Origin: Perognathus longimembris pacificus
Taxonomy: Eukaryota > Chordata > Mammalia > Rodentia > Heteromyidae
Assembly (NCBI RefSeq): GCF_023159225.1
Contig: NW_025957165.1
Location: 1-64,000, forward strand
DNA: 64,000 nucleotides
Direction of reading: 5' to 3'
Position 1 is the first letter of the stretch, and the number at the start of each line of letters is the position of its first letter. Below the pieces are notes generated by a model. That model searched no databases. It worked only from the letters and a program-made list of their open reading frames with translations, and was not told where the DNA came from. A program made the translations under genes and the position numbers. This document shows positions 13,871 through 26,500 of the stretch, piece by piece.

Positions 13871-15223
13871 TTAGGACGACATACAGGGGGTACGCAGCTG
13901 TATATCAGTAAACCTTCTGAGATAAGAAAAGCAGTGGAGCTTGTTAAGGTAATTACACAGGGGAAAGGATAATGTACTGGGAACTCCTCAAAGGAATCTG
14001 ATTTGTGGTGAGGGGAGAGAGATAAAAGCTCATTTAGGAACGACATGAACATGCTGCGTAGGTAGCTGTTTATCAGTAAATATCTCCACTGAGATTAAGA
14101 AAAGCAGTAGCTTAATAAATTAAGTACTTCCTGGTATGGTTACTGTACTGGTAACTCCCCAAAAGAATCTGGATTGTGGTGAGGGAACAGAGAAAAAAGC
14201 TCATTTAGGACCTGCACTTACGAAGGGGGTAGGCAGCTGTATATCAGGGAGTAAACCTTCTGAGAATAAAAACAGCTGGAGCTTGTTAAGGTAATTACAC
14301 AGGGGAAAGGATAATGTACTGGGAACTCCTCAGAAGAATCTGATTTGTGGTGAGGGGAGAGAGATAAAAGCTCATTTAGGAACGACATACATGCTGCGTA
14401 GGTAGCTGTTTATCAGTAAATATCTCCACTGAGATTAAGAAAAGCAGTAGCTTAATAAATTAAGTACTTCCTGGTATGGTTACTGTACTGGTAACTCCCC
14501 AAAAGAATCTGGATTGTGGTGAGGGAACAGAGAAAAAAGCTCATTTAGGACCTGCACTTACGAAGGGGGTAGGCAGCTGTATATCAGGGAGTAAACCTTC
14601 TGAGAATAAAAACAGCTGGAGCATGTTAAGGTAATTACACAGGGGAAAGGATAATGTACTGGGAACTCCTCAGAAGAATCTGATTTGTGGTGAGGGGAGA
14701 GAGATAAAACTCATTTAGGAACGACATGAACATGCTGCGTAGGTAGCTGTTTATCAGTAAATATCTCCACTGAGATTAAGAAAAGCAGTAGCTTAATAAA
14801 TTAAGTACTTCCTGGATATGGTTACTGTACTGGTAACTCCCCAAAAGAATCTGGATTGTGGTGAGGGAACAGAGAAAAAAGCTCATTTAGGACCTGCACT
14901 TACGAAGGGGGTAGGCAGCTGTATATCAGGGAGTAAACCTTCTGAGAATAAAAACAGCTGGAGCTTGTTAAGGTAATTACACAGGGGAAAGGATAATGTA
15001 CTGGGAACTCCTCAGAAGAATCTGATTTGTGGTGAGGGGAGAGAGATAAAAGCTCATTTAGGAACGACATGAACATGCTGCGTAGGTAGCTGTTTATCAG
15101 TAAATATCTCCACTGAGATTAAGAAAAGCAGTAGCTTAATAAATTAAGTACTTCCTGGTATGGTTACTGTACTGGTAACTCCCCAAAACAATCTGGATTT
15201 GGTGAGGGAACAGAGAAAAAAGC

Positions 15224-15394
15224 TCATTTAGGACCTGCACTTACGAAGGGGGTAGGCAGCTGTATATCAGGGAGTAAACCTTCTGAGAATAAAAACAGCT
15301 GGAGCTTGTTAAGGTAATTACACAGGGGAAAGGATAATGTACTGGGAACTCCTCAGAAGAATCTGATTTGTGGTGAGGGGAGAGAGATAAAAGC
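15224..15394 (+). repeat. Reference A monomer (171 bp)
   Basis: This copy matches the consensus A half at every position I checked. Diagnostic A features are 'cctgcacttacgaaggggg' after the shared head, 'gggagtaaacc' near base 50, an AATAAA hexamer at 65-70, two CAGCTG palindromes, 'ttaaggtaattacacagggg' around 87-104 and 'gagagagataaaagc' at the end. A second A subfamily elsewhere has 'gggagtatccc' instead of 'gggagtaaacc'. A lacks the dyad symmetries found at the same place in B. Confidence 0.9.
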
Positions 15395-15565
15395 TCATTT
15401 AGGAACGACATGAACATGCTGCGTAGGTAGCTGTTTATCAGTAAATATCTCCACTGAGATTAAGAAAAGCAGTAGCTTAATAAATTAAGTACTTCCTGGA
15501 ATGGTTACTGTACTGGTAACTCCCCAAAACAATCTGGATTGTGGTGAGGGAACAGAAAAAAAAGC
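15395..15565 (+). repeat. Reference B monomer (171 bp)
   Basis: This is a near-consensus B half, with three small private variants (cctggaatgg, aaaacaatc and gaacagaaaa). Diagnostic B features are 'acgacatgaacatgctgcg' after the shared head, 'cagtaaatatctcc', 'agattaagaaaagcagtag', the dyad CTTAATAAATTAAG at about 82-95 with an AATAAA hexamer inside it, the palindrome AAGTACTT, and the dyad GTTACTGTACTGGTAAC at about 110-126. The end 'gagaaaaaagc' differs from A by an A-run. Confidence 0.88.
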
Positions 15566-17589
15566 TCATTTAGGACCTGCACTTACGAAGGGGGTAGGCA
15601 GCAGTATATCAGGGAGTAAACCTTCTGAGAATAAAAACAGCTGGAGCTCGTTAAGGTAATTACACAGGGGAAAGGATAATGTACTGGGAACTCCTCAGAA
15701 GAATCTGATTTGTGGTGAGGGGAGAGAATAAAAGCTCATTTAGGAACGACATGAACATGCTGCGTAGGTAGCTGTTTATCAGTAAATATCTCCACTGAGA
15801 TTAAGAAAAGCAGTAGCTTAATAAATTAAGTACTTCCTGGTATGGTTACTGTACTGGTAACTCCCCAAAAGAATCTGGATTGTGGTGAGGGAACAGAGAA
15901 AAAAGCTCATTTAGGACCTGCAATTACGAAGGGGGTAGGCAGCTGTATATCAGGGAGTAAACCTTCTGAGAATAAAAACAGCTGGAGCTTGTTAAGGTAA
16001 TTACACAGGGGAAAGGATAATGTACTGGGAACTCCTCAGAAGAATCTGATTTGTGGTGAGGGGAGAGAGATATAAAGCTCATTTAGGAACGACATGAACA
16101 TGCTGCGTACGTAGCTGTTTATCAGTAAATATCTCCACTGAGATTAAGAAAAGCAGTAGCTTAATAAATTAAGTACTTCCTGGAATGGTTACTGTACTGG
16201 TAACTCCCCAAAAGAATCTGGATTGTGGTGAGGGAACAGAGAAAAAAGCTCATTTAGGACCTGCAACTTACGAAGGGGGTAGGCAGCTGTATATCAGGGA
16301 GTAAACCTTCTGAGAATAAAAACAGCTGGAGCTTGTTAAGGTAATTACACAGGGGAAAGGATAATGTACTGGGAACTCCTCAGAAGAATCTGATTTGTGG
16401 TGAGGGGAGAGAGATAAAAGCTCATTTAGGAACGACATGAACATGCTGCGTATGTAGCTGTTTATCAGTAAATATCTCCACTGAGATTAAGAAAAGCAGT
16501 AGCTTAATAAATTAAGTACTTCCTGGTATGGTTACTGTACTGGTAACTCCCCAAAAGAATCTGGATTGTGGTGAGGGAACAGAGAAAAAAGCTCATTTAG
16601 GACCTGCACTTACGAAGGGGTAGGCAGCTGTATATCAGGGAGTAAACCTTCTGAGAATAAAAACAGCTGGAGCTTGTTAAGGTAATTACACAGGGGAAAG
16701 GATAATGTACTGGGAACTCCTCAGAAGAATCTGATTTGTGGTGAGGGGAGAGAGATAAAAGCTCATTTAGGAACGACATGAACATGCTGCGTAGGTAGCT
16801 GTTTATCAGTAAATATCTCCACTGAGATTAAGAAAAGCAGTAGCTTAATAAATTAAGTACTTCCTGGTATGGTTACTGTACTGGTAACTCCCCAAAAGAA
16901 TCTGGATTGTGGTGTGGGAACAGAGAAAAAAGCTCATTTAGGACCTGCACTTACGAAGGGGGTAGGCAGCTGTATATCAGGGAGTAAACCTTCTGAGAAT
17001 AAAAACAGCTGGAGCTTGTTAAGGTAATTACACAGGGGAAAGGATAATGTACTGGGAACTCCTCAGAAGAATCTGATTTGTGGTGAGGGGAGAGAGAAAA
17101 AGCTCATTTAGGAACGACATGAACATGCTGCGTAGGTAGCTGTTTATCAGTAAATATCTCCACTGAGATTAAGAAAAGCAGTAGCTTAATAAATTAAGTA
17201 CTTCCTGGTATGGTTACTGTACTGGTAACTCCCCAAAAGAATCTGGATTGTGGTGAGGGAACAGAGAAAAAAGCTCATTTAGGACCTGCTCTTACGAAGG
17301 GGTAGGCAGCTGTATATCAGGGAGTAAACCTTCTGAGAATAAAAACAGCTGGAGCTTGTTAAGGTAATTACACAGGGGAAAGGATAATGTACTGGGAACT
17401 CCTCAGAAGAATCTGATTTTGGTGAGGGGAGAGAGATAAAAGCTCATTTAGGAACGACATGAACATGCTGCGTAGGTAGCTGTTTATCAGTAAATATCTC
17501 CACTGAGATTAAGAAAAGCAGTAGCTTAATAAATTAAGTACTTCCTGTATCCTTACTGTACTGGTAACTCCCCAAAAGAATCTGGATTG

Positions 17590-20500
17590 TGGTGAGGGAA
17601 CAGAGAAAAAAGCTCATTTAGGACCTGCACTTACGAAGGGGTTAGGCAGCTGTATATCAGGGAGTAAACCTTCTGAGAATAAAAACAGCTGGAGTTTGTT
17701 AAGGTAATTACACAGGGGAAAGGATAATGTACTGGGAACTCCTCAGAAGAATCTGATTTGTGGTGAGGGGAGAGAGATAAAAGCTCATTTAGGAACGACA
17801 TGAATATGCTGCTTAGGTAGCTGTTTATCAGTAAATATCTCCACTGAGATTAAGAAAAGCAGTAGCTTAATAAATTAAGTACTTCCTGGTATGGTTACTG
17901 TACTGGTAACTCCCCAAAAGAATCTGGATTGTGGTGAGGGAACAGAGAAAAAAGCTCATTTAGGACCTGCACTTACGAAGGGGTTAGGCAGCTGTATGTC
18001 AGGGAGTAAACCTTCTGAGAATAAAAACAGCTGGAGCTTGTTAAGGTAATTACACAGGGGAAAGGATAATGTACTGGGAACTCCTCAGAAGAATCTGATT
18101 TGTGGTGAGGGGAGAGAGATAAAAGCTCATTTATGGACGACGTGAACATGCTGCCTAGGTAGCTGTTTATCAGTAAATATCTCCACTGAGATTATGAAAA
18201 GCAGTAGCTTAATAAAGTAAGTACTTCCTGGTATGGTTACTGTACTGGTAACTCCCCAAAAGAATCTGGATTGTGGTGCGGGAATAGAGAAAAAAGCTCA
18301 TTTAGGAACTTTGCTTACTAAGGGGGCAGGCAGCTGTATATCAGGGAGTAAATCTTCTGAGAATAAAAACAGCTGGAGCTTGTTAAGGTAATTACACAGG
18401 GGAAATGATAATGTACTGGGAACTCCTCAGAAGAATCTGATTTGTGGTGAGGGGAGAGAGATAAAAGCTCATTTAGGAACGACATGAACATGCTGCGTAG
18501 GTAGCTGTTTATCAGTAAATATCTCCACTGAGATTAAGAAAAGCAGTAGCTAAATAAATTAAGTACTTCCAGGTATGGTTACTGTACTGGTAACTCCCCA
18601 AAATAATCTGGATTGTGGTGATTGAACAGCGAGAAAAAAGCTCATTTAGGAACTTTGCTTACTAAGGGGGCAGGCAGCTGTATATCAGGGAGTAAATCTT
18701 CTGAGAATAAAAACAGCTGGAGCTTGTTAAGGTAATTACACAGGGGAAATGATAATGTACTGGGAACTCCTCAGAAGAATCTGATTTGTGGTGAGGGGAG
18801 AGAGATAAAAGCTCATTTAGGAACGACATGAACATGCTGCGTAGGTAGCTGTTTATCAGTAAATATCTCCACTGAGATTAAGAAAAGCAGTAGCTAAATA
18901 AATTAAGTACTTCCAGGTATGGTTACTGTACTGGTAACTCCCCAAAAGAATCTGGATTGTGGTGAGGGAACAGAGAAAAAAGCTCATTTAGGACCTGCAC
19001 TTACGAAGGGGGTAGGCAGCTGTATAACAGGGAGTATCCCTTCTGAGAGTAAAAACAGCTGGATCTTGTTAAGGTAATTACACAGGGGAAAGGATAATGT
19101 ACTGGGAACTCCTCAGAAGAATCTGATTTGTGGTGAGGTGATAGAGATAAAAGCTCATTTACGAACGACATGAAAATGATGCATAGGTAGCTGTTTATCA
19201 GTAAATATCTCCAATGAGATTAAGAAAAGCAGTAGCTTAATAAATTAAGTACTTCCTGGTATGGTTACTGTACTGGTAACTCCCCAAAAGAATCTGAATT
19301 GTGGTGAGGGAACAGAGAAAAAAGCTCATTTAGGACCTTGACTTACCAAGTGGGTAGGTAGGCAGCTGTATATCAGGGAGTAAACCTTCTGAGAATAAAA
19401 ACAGCTGGAGCTTGTTTAGGTAATTATACGGGGGAAGGATAATGTACTGGGAACTCCTCAGAAGATTCTGATTTGTCTTGAGGGGAGAGAGATAAAGCTC
19501 ATTTAGGTACGACATGAACATGCTGCATAGGTAGCTGTTTATTAGTAAATATCTCCACTGAGATTAAGAAAAGCAATAGCTTAATAAATTAAGTACTTCC
19601 TGGTATGGTTACTGTATTGGTAACTCCCCAAAAGAATCTGGATTGTGGTGAGGGAACAGAGAAAAAAGCTCATTTAGGAGCTGCACTTACGAAGGGGGTA
19701 GGCAGCTGTATATCAGGGAGTACCCCTTCTGAGAATAAAAGCAGCTGGAGCTTGTTAAGGAAATTACACAGGGGAAAGGATAACGTACTGGGAAATCCTC
19801 AGTAGAATCTGATTTGTGGTAAGGGGAGAGAGATAAAAGCTTATTTAGGAACGACATGAACATGCTGCGTAGGTAGCTGTTTATCAGTAAATATCTCCAC
19901 TGAGATTAAGAAAAGCAGTAGCTTAATAAATTAAGTACTTCCTGGTATGGGTACTGTACTGGTAACTCCCCAAAAGAATCTGGATTGTGGTGAGGGAACA
20001 GAGAAAAAAGCTCATTTAGGACCTGCACTTACGAAGGGGTTAGGCAGCTGAATATCAGGGATTATCCCTTCAGAGAATAAAAACAGCTGGAGCTTGTTAA
20101 TGGTAATTACACAGGGGACAGGATAATGTACTGGGAACTCTTGAGAAGAATCAGATTTGTGGTGAGGGGAGAGAGATAAAAGCTCATTTAGGAACGACAT
20201 GAAAATGCTGCATAGGTAGCTGTTTATCAGTAAATATCTCCACTGAGATTAAGAAAAGCAGTAGCTTAATAAATTAAGTACTTCCTGGTATGGTTACTGT
20301 ACTGGTAACTCCGCAAAAGAATCTGGATTGTGGTGAGGGAACAGAGTAAAAAGCTCATTTAGGACCTGCACTTGCGAAGGGGGTAGGGAGCTGTAAATCA
20401 GGGAGTAAACATTCTGAGAATAAAAACAGCTGGATATTTTAAGGTAATTACACAGGGGAAAGGATAATGTACTGGGAACTCCTCAGAAGAATCTGATTTG

Positions 20501-21390
20501 TGGTGAGGGGAGAGAGATAAAAGCTCATTTAGGAACAACATGTACATGCTGCGTAGGTAGCTGTTTATCAGTAAATATCTCCACTGAGATTAAGAAAAGC
20601 AGTAGCTTAATAAATTAAGTACTTCCTGTTATGGTTACTGTACTGGTAACTCCCCAAAAGAATCTGGATTGTGGTGAGGGAACAGAGAAAAAAGCTCCTT
20701 TAGGACCTGCACTTACGAAGGCGGTAGGCAGCTGTATATCAGGGAGTAAACCTTCTGACAATTAAAACAGCTGGAGCTTGTTAAGGTAATTACACAGGGG
20801 AAAGGATAATGTACTGGGAACTCCTCAGAAGAATCTGATTTGTGGTGATGGGAGAGAGATAAAAACTCATTTAGGAACGACAGGAACATGCTGCATAGGT
20901 ATCTGTTTATCAGTAAATATCTCCACTGATATTAAGAAAAGCAGTAGCTTAATAAATTAAGAACTTCCTGGTATCGTTACTGTACTGGTAACTCCCCAAA
21001 AGAATCTGGATTGTGGTGATTGAACAGCGAAAAAAAGCTCATTTAGGACCTGCACTTACCAAGGGGGTAGGCAGCTGTATATAAGGGATTAAACCTTCTG
21101 AGAATAAAAACAGCTGGAGCTCGTTAAGGTAATTACACTGGGGAAAGGATAATGTACTGGGAAGTCCTCAGAAGAATCTGATTGGTGGTGAGGGGAGGGA
21201 GATTAAAGCTCATTTTGGAACGACATGAAAATGCTGCATAAGTAGCAGTTTATCAGTAAATATATCCACTGAGATTTACAAAAGCAGTAGCTTAATAAAT
21301 TAAGTACTTCCTCGTGTGGTTACTGTACTGGTAACTCCCCAAAATAATCTGGATTGTGGTGAGGGAACAGAGAAAAAAGCTCCTTTAGGA
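17590..21390 (+). repeat. Second copy of the 4.1-7.9 kb block
   Basis: Colinear with 4,100-7,870 at an offset of about 13,518 bp, with shared rare variants throughout. One unit differs in kind: bases 18,642-18,930 repeat the preceding unit (18,299-18,590), including 'ggaactttgcttactaaggg', whereas the first copy has a different unit at the matching place near 5,133. The offset stays the same on both sides, so the unit was replaced, not inserted. Confidence 0.82.
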
Positions 21391-22299
21391 CCTGCACTTA
21401 GGAAGGCGTTAGGCAGCTGTATATCAGGGAGTAAACCTTCTGACAATAAAAACAGCTGGAGCTTGTTAAGGTAAATACACAGGGGAAAGGTAATGTACTG
21501 GGAACTCCTCAGAAGAATCTGATTTGTGGTGAGGGGAGATAGATAAAAGGTCATTTAGGAACGACATGAACATGCTGCGTAGGTAGCTGTTTATCAGTAA
21601 TTATCTCCACTGAGATTAAGAAAAGCAGTAGTTTAATAAATTAAGTACTTCCTGGTATGGTTACTGTACTGGTAACTCCCCAAAAGAATCTGGATTGTGG
21701 TGAGGCAACAGAGAAAAAAGCTCATTTATGACCTGCACTTACCAAGGGGGTAGGCAGCTGTATATCAGGGAGTAAACCTTCTGAGAATAAAAACAGCTGG
21801 AGCTTGTTAAGGTAATTACACAGGGGAAAGGATAATGTACTGGGAACTCCTCAGAAGAATCTGATTTGTGGTGAGGGGAGAGAGATAAAAGCTCATTTAG
21901 GAACGACATGAACATGCTGCGTAGGTAGCTGTTTATCAGTAAATATCTCCACCGAGGTTAAGAAAAGCAGTAGCTTAATAAATTTAACTTCCTGGTATGG
22001 TTACTGTACTGGTAACTCCCCAAAAAATCTGGATTGTGTTGAGGGAACAGAGAAAACAGCTCATTTAGGACCTGCAATTACGAAGGGGGTAGGCAGCTGT
22101 ATATCAGGGAGTATCCCTTCTGAGAATAAAAATAGCTGGAGCTTGTTTCGGTAATTACAGAGGGGAAAGGATAATGTACTGAGAAGTCCTCAGAAGAATC
22201 TGATTTGTGGTGAGGGGAGAGAGATAAAGCTCATTTAGGTACGACATGAACATGCTGCATAGGTAGCTGTTTATTAGTAAATATCCCCACTGAGATTAA

Positions 22300-23500
22300 G
22301 AAAAGCAGTAGCTTAATAAATTAAGTACTTCCTGGTATGGTTACTGTACTGGTAACTCCCCAAAAGAATCTGAATTGTGGTGAGGGAACAGAGAAAAAAG
22401 CTCATTTAGGACCTTGACTTTCCAAGTTGGTAGGCAGCTGTATATCAGGGAGTAAACCTTCTGAGAATAAAAACAGCTGGAGCTTGTTAAGGTAATTATA
22501 CGGGGGAAGGATAATGTACTGGGAACTCCTCAGAAGAATCTGATTTGTGGTGAGGGGAGAGAGATAAAGCTCATTTAGGTACGACATGAACATGCTGCAT
22601 AGGTAGCTGTTTATTAGTAAATATCCCCACTGAGATTAAGAAAAGCAGTAGCTTAATAAATTAAGTACTTCCTGGTATGGTTACTGTATTGGTAACTCCC
22701 CAAAAGAATCTGGATTGTGGTGAGGGAACAGAGAAAAAATCGCATTTAGGAGCTGCACTTACGAAGGGGGTAGGCAGCTGTATATCAGGGAGTACCCCTT
22801 CTGAGAATAAAAGCAGCTGGAGCTTGTTAAGGTAATTACACAGGGGAAAGGATAATGTACTGGGAAATCCTCAGAAGAATCTGATTTGTGGTAAGGGGAG
22901 AGAGATAAAAGCTTATTTAGGAACGACATGAACATGCTGCGTAGATAGCTGTTTATCAGTAAATATCTCCACTGAGATTAAGAAAAGCAGTAGCTTAATA
23001 AATTTAGTACTTGCTGGTATGGGTACTGTACTGGTAACTCCCCAAAAGAATCTGGATTGTGGTGAGGGAACAGAGAAAAAAGGTCATTTAGGACCTGCAC
23101 TTACGAAGGGGGTAGGCAGCTGTATATCAGGGATTATCCCTTCAGAGAATAAAAACAGCTGGAGCTTGTTAATGGTAATTACACAGGGGACAGGATAATG
23201 TACTGGGAACTCCTGAGAAGAATCAGATTTGTGGTGAGGGGAGAGAGATAAAAGCTCATTTAGGAACGACATGAAAATGCTGCATAGGTAGCTGTTTATC
23301 AGTAAATATCTCCACTGAGATTAAGAAAAGCAGTAGCTTAATAAATTAAGTACTTCCTGGTATAGTTACTGTACTGGTAACTCCGCAAAAGAATCTGGAT
23401 TGTGGTGAGGGAACAGAGTAAAAAGCTCATTTAGGACCTGCACTTGCCAAGGGGGTAGGGAGCTATAAATCAGGGAGTAAACATTCTGAGAATAAAAACA
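22300..23500 (+). repeat. Third partial copy, shifted 3,072 bp (nine dimers)
   Basis: Variants of about 19,230-20,430 recur 3,072 bp downstream: 'gaatctgaattgtgg' at 19,294 and 22,366, 'gtactgtattgg'-type bases near 19,612 and 22,684, 'gggattatcccttcagag' near 20,058 and 23,130, and 'gggagtaaacattctgag' near 20,401 and 23,473. 3,072 bp equals nine dimers within 6 bp. Similarity ends near 23,500. Confidence 0.8.
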
Positions 23501-26500
23501 GCTGGAGCTTGTTAAGATAATTACACAGGGGAAAGGATAATGTACTGGGAACTCCTCAGAAGATTCTAATTTGTGGTGAGGGGAGAGAGATAAAAGCTCA
23601 TTTAGGAACGACAAGAAAATGCTGCGTATGTAGCTGTTTATCAGTTAATATCTCCACTGAGATTAAGAAAAGCAGTAGCTTAATAAATTAAGTACTTCTT
23701 GGTACGTTTACTGTACTGGTAACTCCCCCAAGAATTTGGATTGTGGTGAGGGAACAGAGAAAAAAGCTCATTTAGGACCTGCACTTACGAAGGGGGTAGG
23801 CAGCTGTATATCAGGGAGTAAACCTTCTGAGAATAAAAAAAAAGCTGGAGATTGTTAAGGTAATTACACAGGGGAAAGGATAATGTACTGGGAACTCCTC
23901 AGAATATTCTGATTTGTGTTGAGGGGAGAGAGATAAAGCTCATTTAGGAACGACATGAACATGCTGCATAGATAGCTGTTTATCAGTAAATATCTCCACT
24001 GAGATTAAGAAAAGCAATAGGTTAATAAATTAAGTACTTCCTGGTATGGTTACTGTACTGGTAACTCCCCAAAAATATCTGGATTGTGGTGAGGGAAGAG
24101 AGAAAATTGCTCATTTAGGACCTGCAATTACGAAGAGGGTAGGCATCTGTATATCAGCGAGTATACCTTCTGAGGATAAAAACAGCTGGAGCTTGTTAAG
24201 GTAATTACACAGGGGAATGTCTAATGTACTGGGAACTCCTCAGAAGAATCTGATTTGTGGTGAGGGGAGAGAGATAAGAGCTCATTTAGGAACTACATGA
24301 ACATGCTGGGTAGGTAGCTGTTTATCAGTAAATATCTCCACTGAGATTAAGAAAAGCAGTAGCTTAATAAATGAAGTACTTCCTGGAATGGTTACTGAAC
24401 TGGTAAATCCCCAAAAGAATCTGGATTGTGGTGAGGGAACAGAGAAACAAGCTCATTTAGGACCAGCACTTACAAAGGGGGTAGGCAGCTGTATATCCGG
24501 GAGCATCCCTTCTGAGAATTAAAACAGCTGGAGCTTGTTAAGGTAATTACGCAGGGGAAAGGATAATGTACTGGGAAATCCTGAGAAGAAGCTGATTTGT
24601 GGTGAGGGGAGAGAGATAAAAGCTCATTTAGGAACGACATGAAAGTGCTGCGTAGGTAGCTGTTTATCAGTAAATATCTCCACTGAGATTAAGAAAAGCA
24701 GTAGCTTAATAAATTAAGAACTTCCTGGTATGGTTACTGTACTGCTAACTCCCCAAAAGAATCTGGATTGTGGTGAGGGAACAGAGAAAAAATCTCATTT
24801 AGGACCTACATATACCAAGGGGGTAGGCAGCTGTATATCAGGGAGTAAACCTTCTGAGAATAAGAACAGCTGGAGCTTGTTAATATAATTACACAGGGGA
24901 AAGGATAATGTACTGGGAACTCCTCAGAAGAATCTGAATTGTGGTGACAAGATAGAGATAAAAGCTCATTTATGAACGACATGAACATGCGTCATAGGTA
25001 GCTGTTTATCAGGAAATATCTCCACTGAGATTAAGAAAAGCAGTAGCTTAATAAATTAAGTACTTCCTGGTATGTTTACTGTACAGGTAACTCCCCAAAT
25101 GTATATGGATTGTGGCGAGGGAACACAGAAAAAAGCTCAATTAGGACCTTCAATTACGAAGGGGGTAGGCAGCTGTATATCGGGGAATAAAACATCTGAG
25201 AATAAAAACAGCTGGAGCTTGTTAAGGTAATTACACAGGGGAAAGGATAATGTACTGGGAACTCCTCAGAAGAATCTGATTTTTGGGAGGGAAGAGCGAT
25301 AAAAGCTCATTGAGGAACGACATGAACATACTGCATAGGAACCTGTTTATCAGTAAATATCTCCACTGAGATTAAGAAAAGAAGTAGCTTAATAAATTAA
25401 GTACTTCCTGGTATGCTTATTGTACTGGTAACTCCCCAAAAGAATGTGGATTGTGGTGAAGGAACAGAGAAAAATAGCTCATTTAGGACCTGCACTTACG
25501 AAGGGGGTAGGCAGTTGTTTATCATGGAGTATCCCTTCTGAGAATAAAAACAGCTGGAGCTTGTTAAGGTAATTACGACATGAACATGATGCGTAGGTAT
25601 CTATTTATCAGTAAATATCTCCACTGTGTTTAAGAAAAGCAGTAGCTTAATAAATTAAGTACTTCCTGGTATGCTTCTTGTACTGGTAACTCCCCAAACG
25701 AATCTGGATTGTGGTGAGGGAACAGAGAAAAAAGCTCATTTAGGACCTGCACTTACGAAGGGGGTAGGCAGCTGTATATCAGGGAATATCCCTTCTGAGA
25801 ATAAAAACAGCTGGAGCTTGTTAAGGTAAGTACACAGGGGAAAGGATAATGTACTGGGAACTCCTCTTAAGAAACTGATTTGTGGTGAGGAGAGAGAGAT
25901 AAAAGCTCATTTAGGAACGACATGAAAATGATGCATATGTAGCTGTTTATCAGTAAATATCTCCACTGAGATTAAGAAAAGCAGTACCTTAATAAATTAA
26001 GTACTTCCTGGTATGGTTAATGTACTGGTAACTCCCCAAAAGAATCTGGATTGTGGTGAGGGAACAGAGAAAAAACCTCATTTAGGACCTGCACTTACGA
26101 AGGGGGTAGGCAGCTCTATATCAGGGAGTAATCCTTCTGAGAATAAAAACAGCTGGAGCTTGTTAAGGTAATTACACAGGGGAAAGGATAATGTACTGGG
26201 AACGCCTCCGAAGAATCTGATTTGTGGTTAGGGGAGAGATAAAAGCTCATTTAGGAACGACATGAATATGCTGCTTAGGTAGCTTTTTGTCAGTAAATAT
26301 CTCCACTGAGATTAAGAAAAGCAGTAGCTTAATAAATTAAGTACTTCCTGGTATGGTTACTGTACTGGTAACCCCCCAAAAAAAACTGGATTGTGTTGAG
26401 GGAACAGAGAAAAAAGCTCATTTAGGACGTGCACTTATGAAGGGGTTAGGCAGCTGTATGTCAGGGAGTAAACCTTCTGAGAATAAAAACAGCTGGAGCT

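Larger units (their letters stand above)
13870..17590 (+). repeat. Homogeneous core of near-identical 342-bp dimers
   Basis: About eleven consecutive dimers differ from consensus by only a few bases each. Every A here is of the 'gtaaacc' subfamily, and 11 of 12 B monomers keep the CpG in 'gctgcgta'. This is the least diverged part of the window and the best source for the consensus. Confidence 0.85.

Noticed and set aside
14880..15566. CENP-B box
   Set aside because: The nearest fit I found is the reverse strand of 'cctgcacttacgaag' in A. It keeps TTCG and two G's but misses three of the nine core positions (T for A, A for C, T for G). No copy I read restores the full core.
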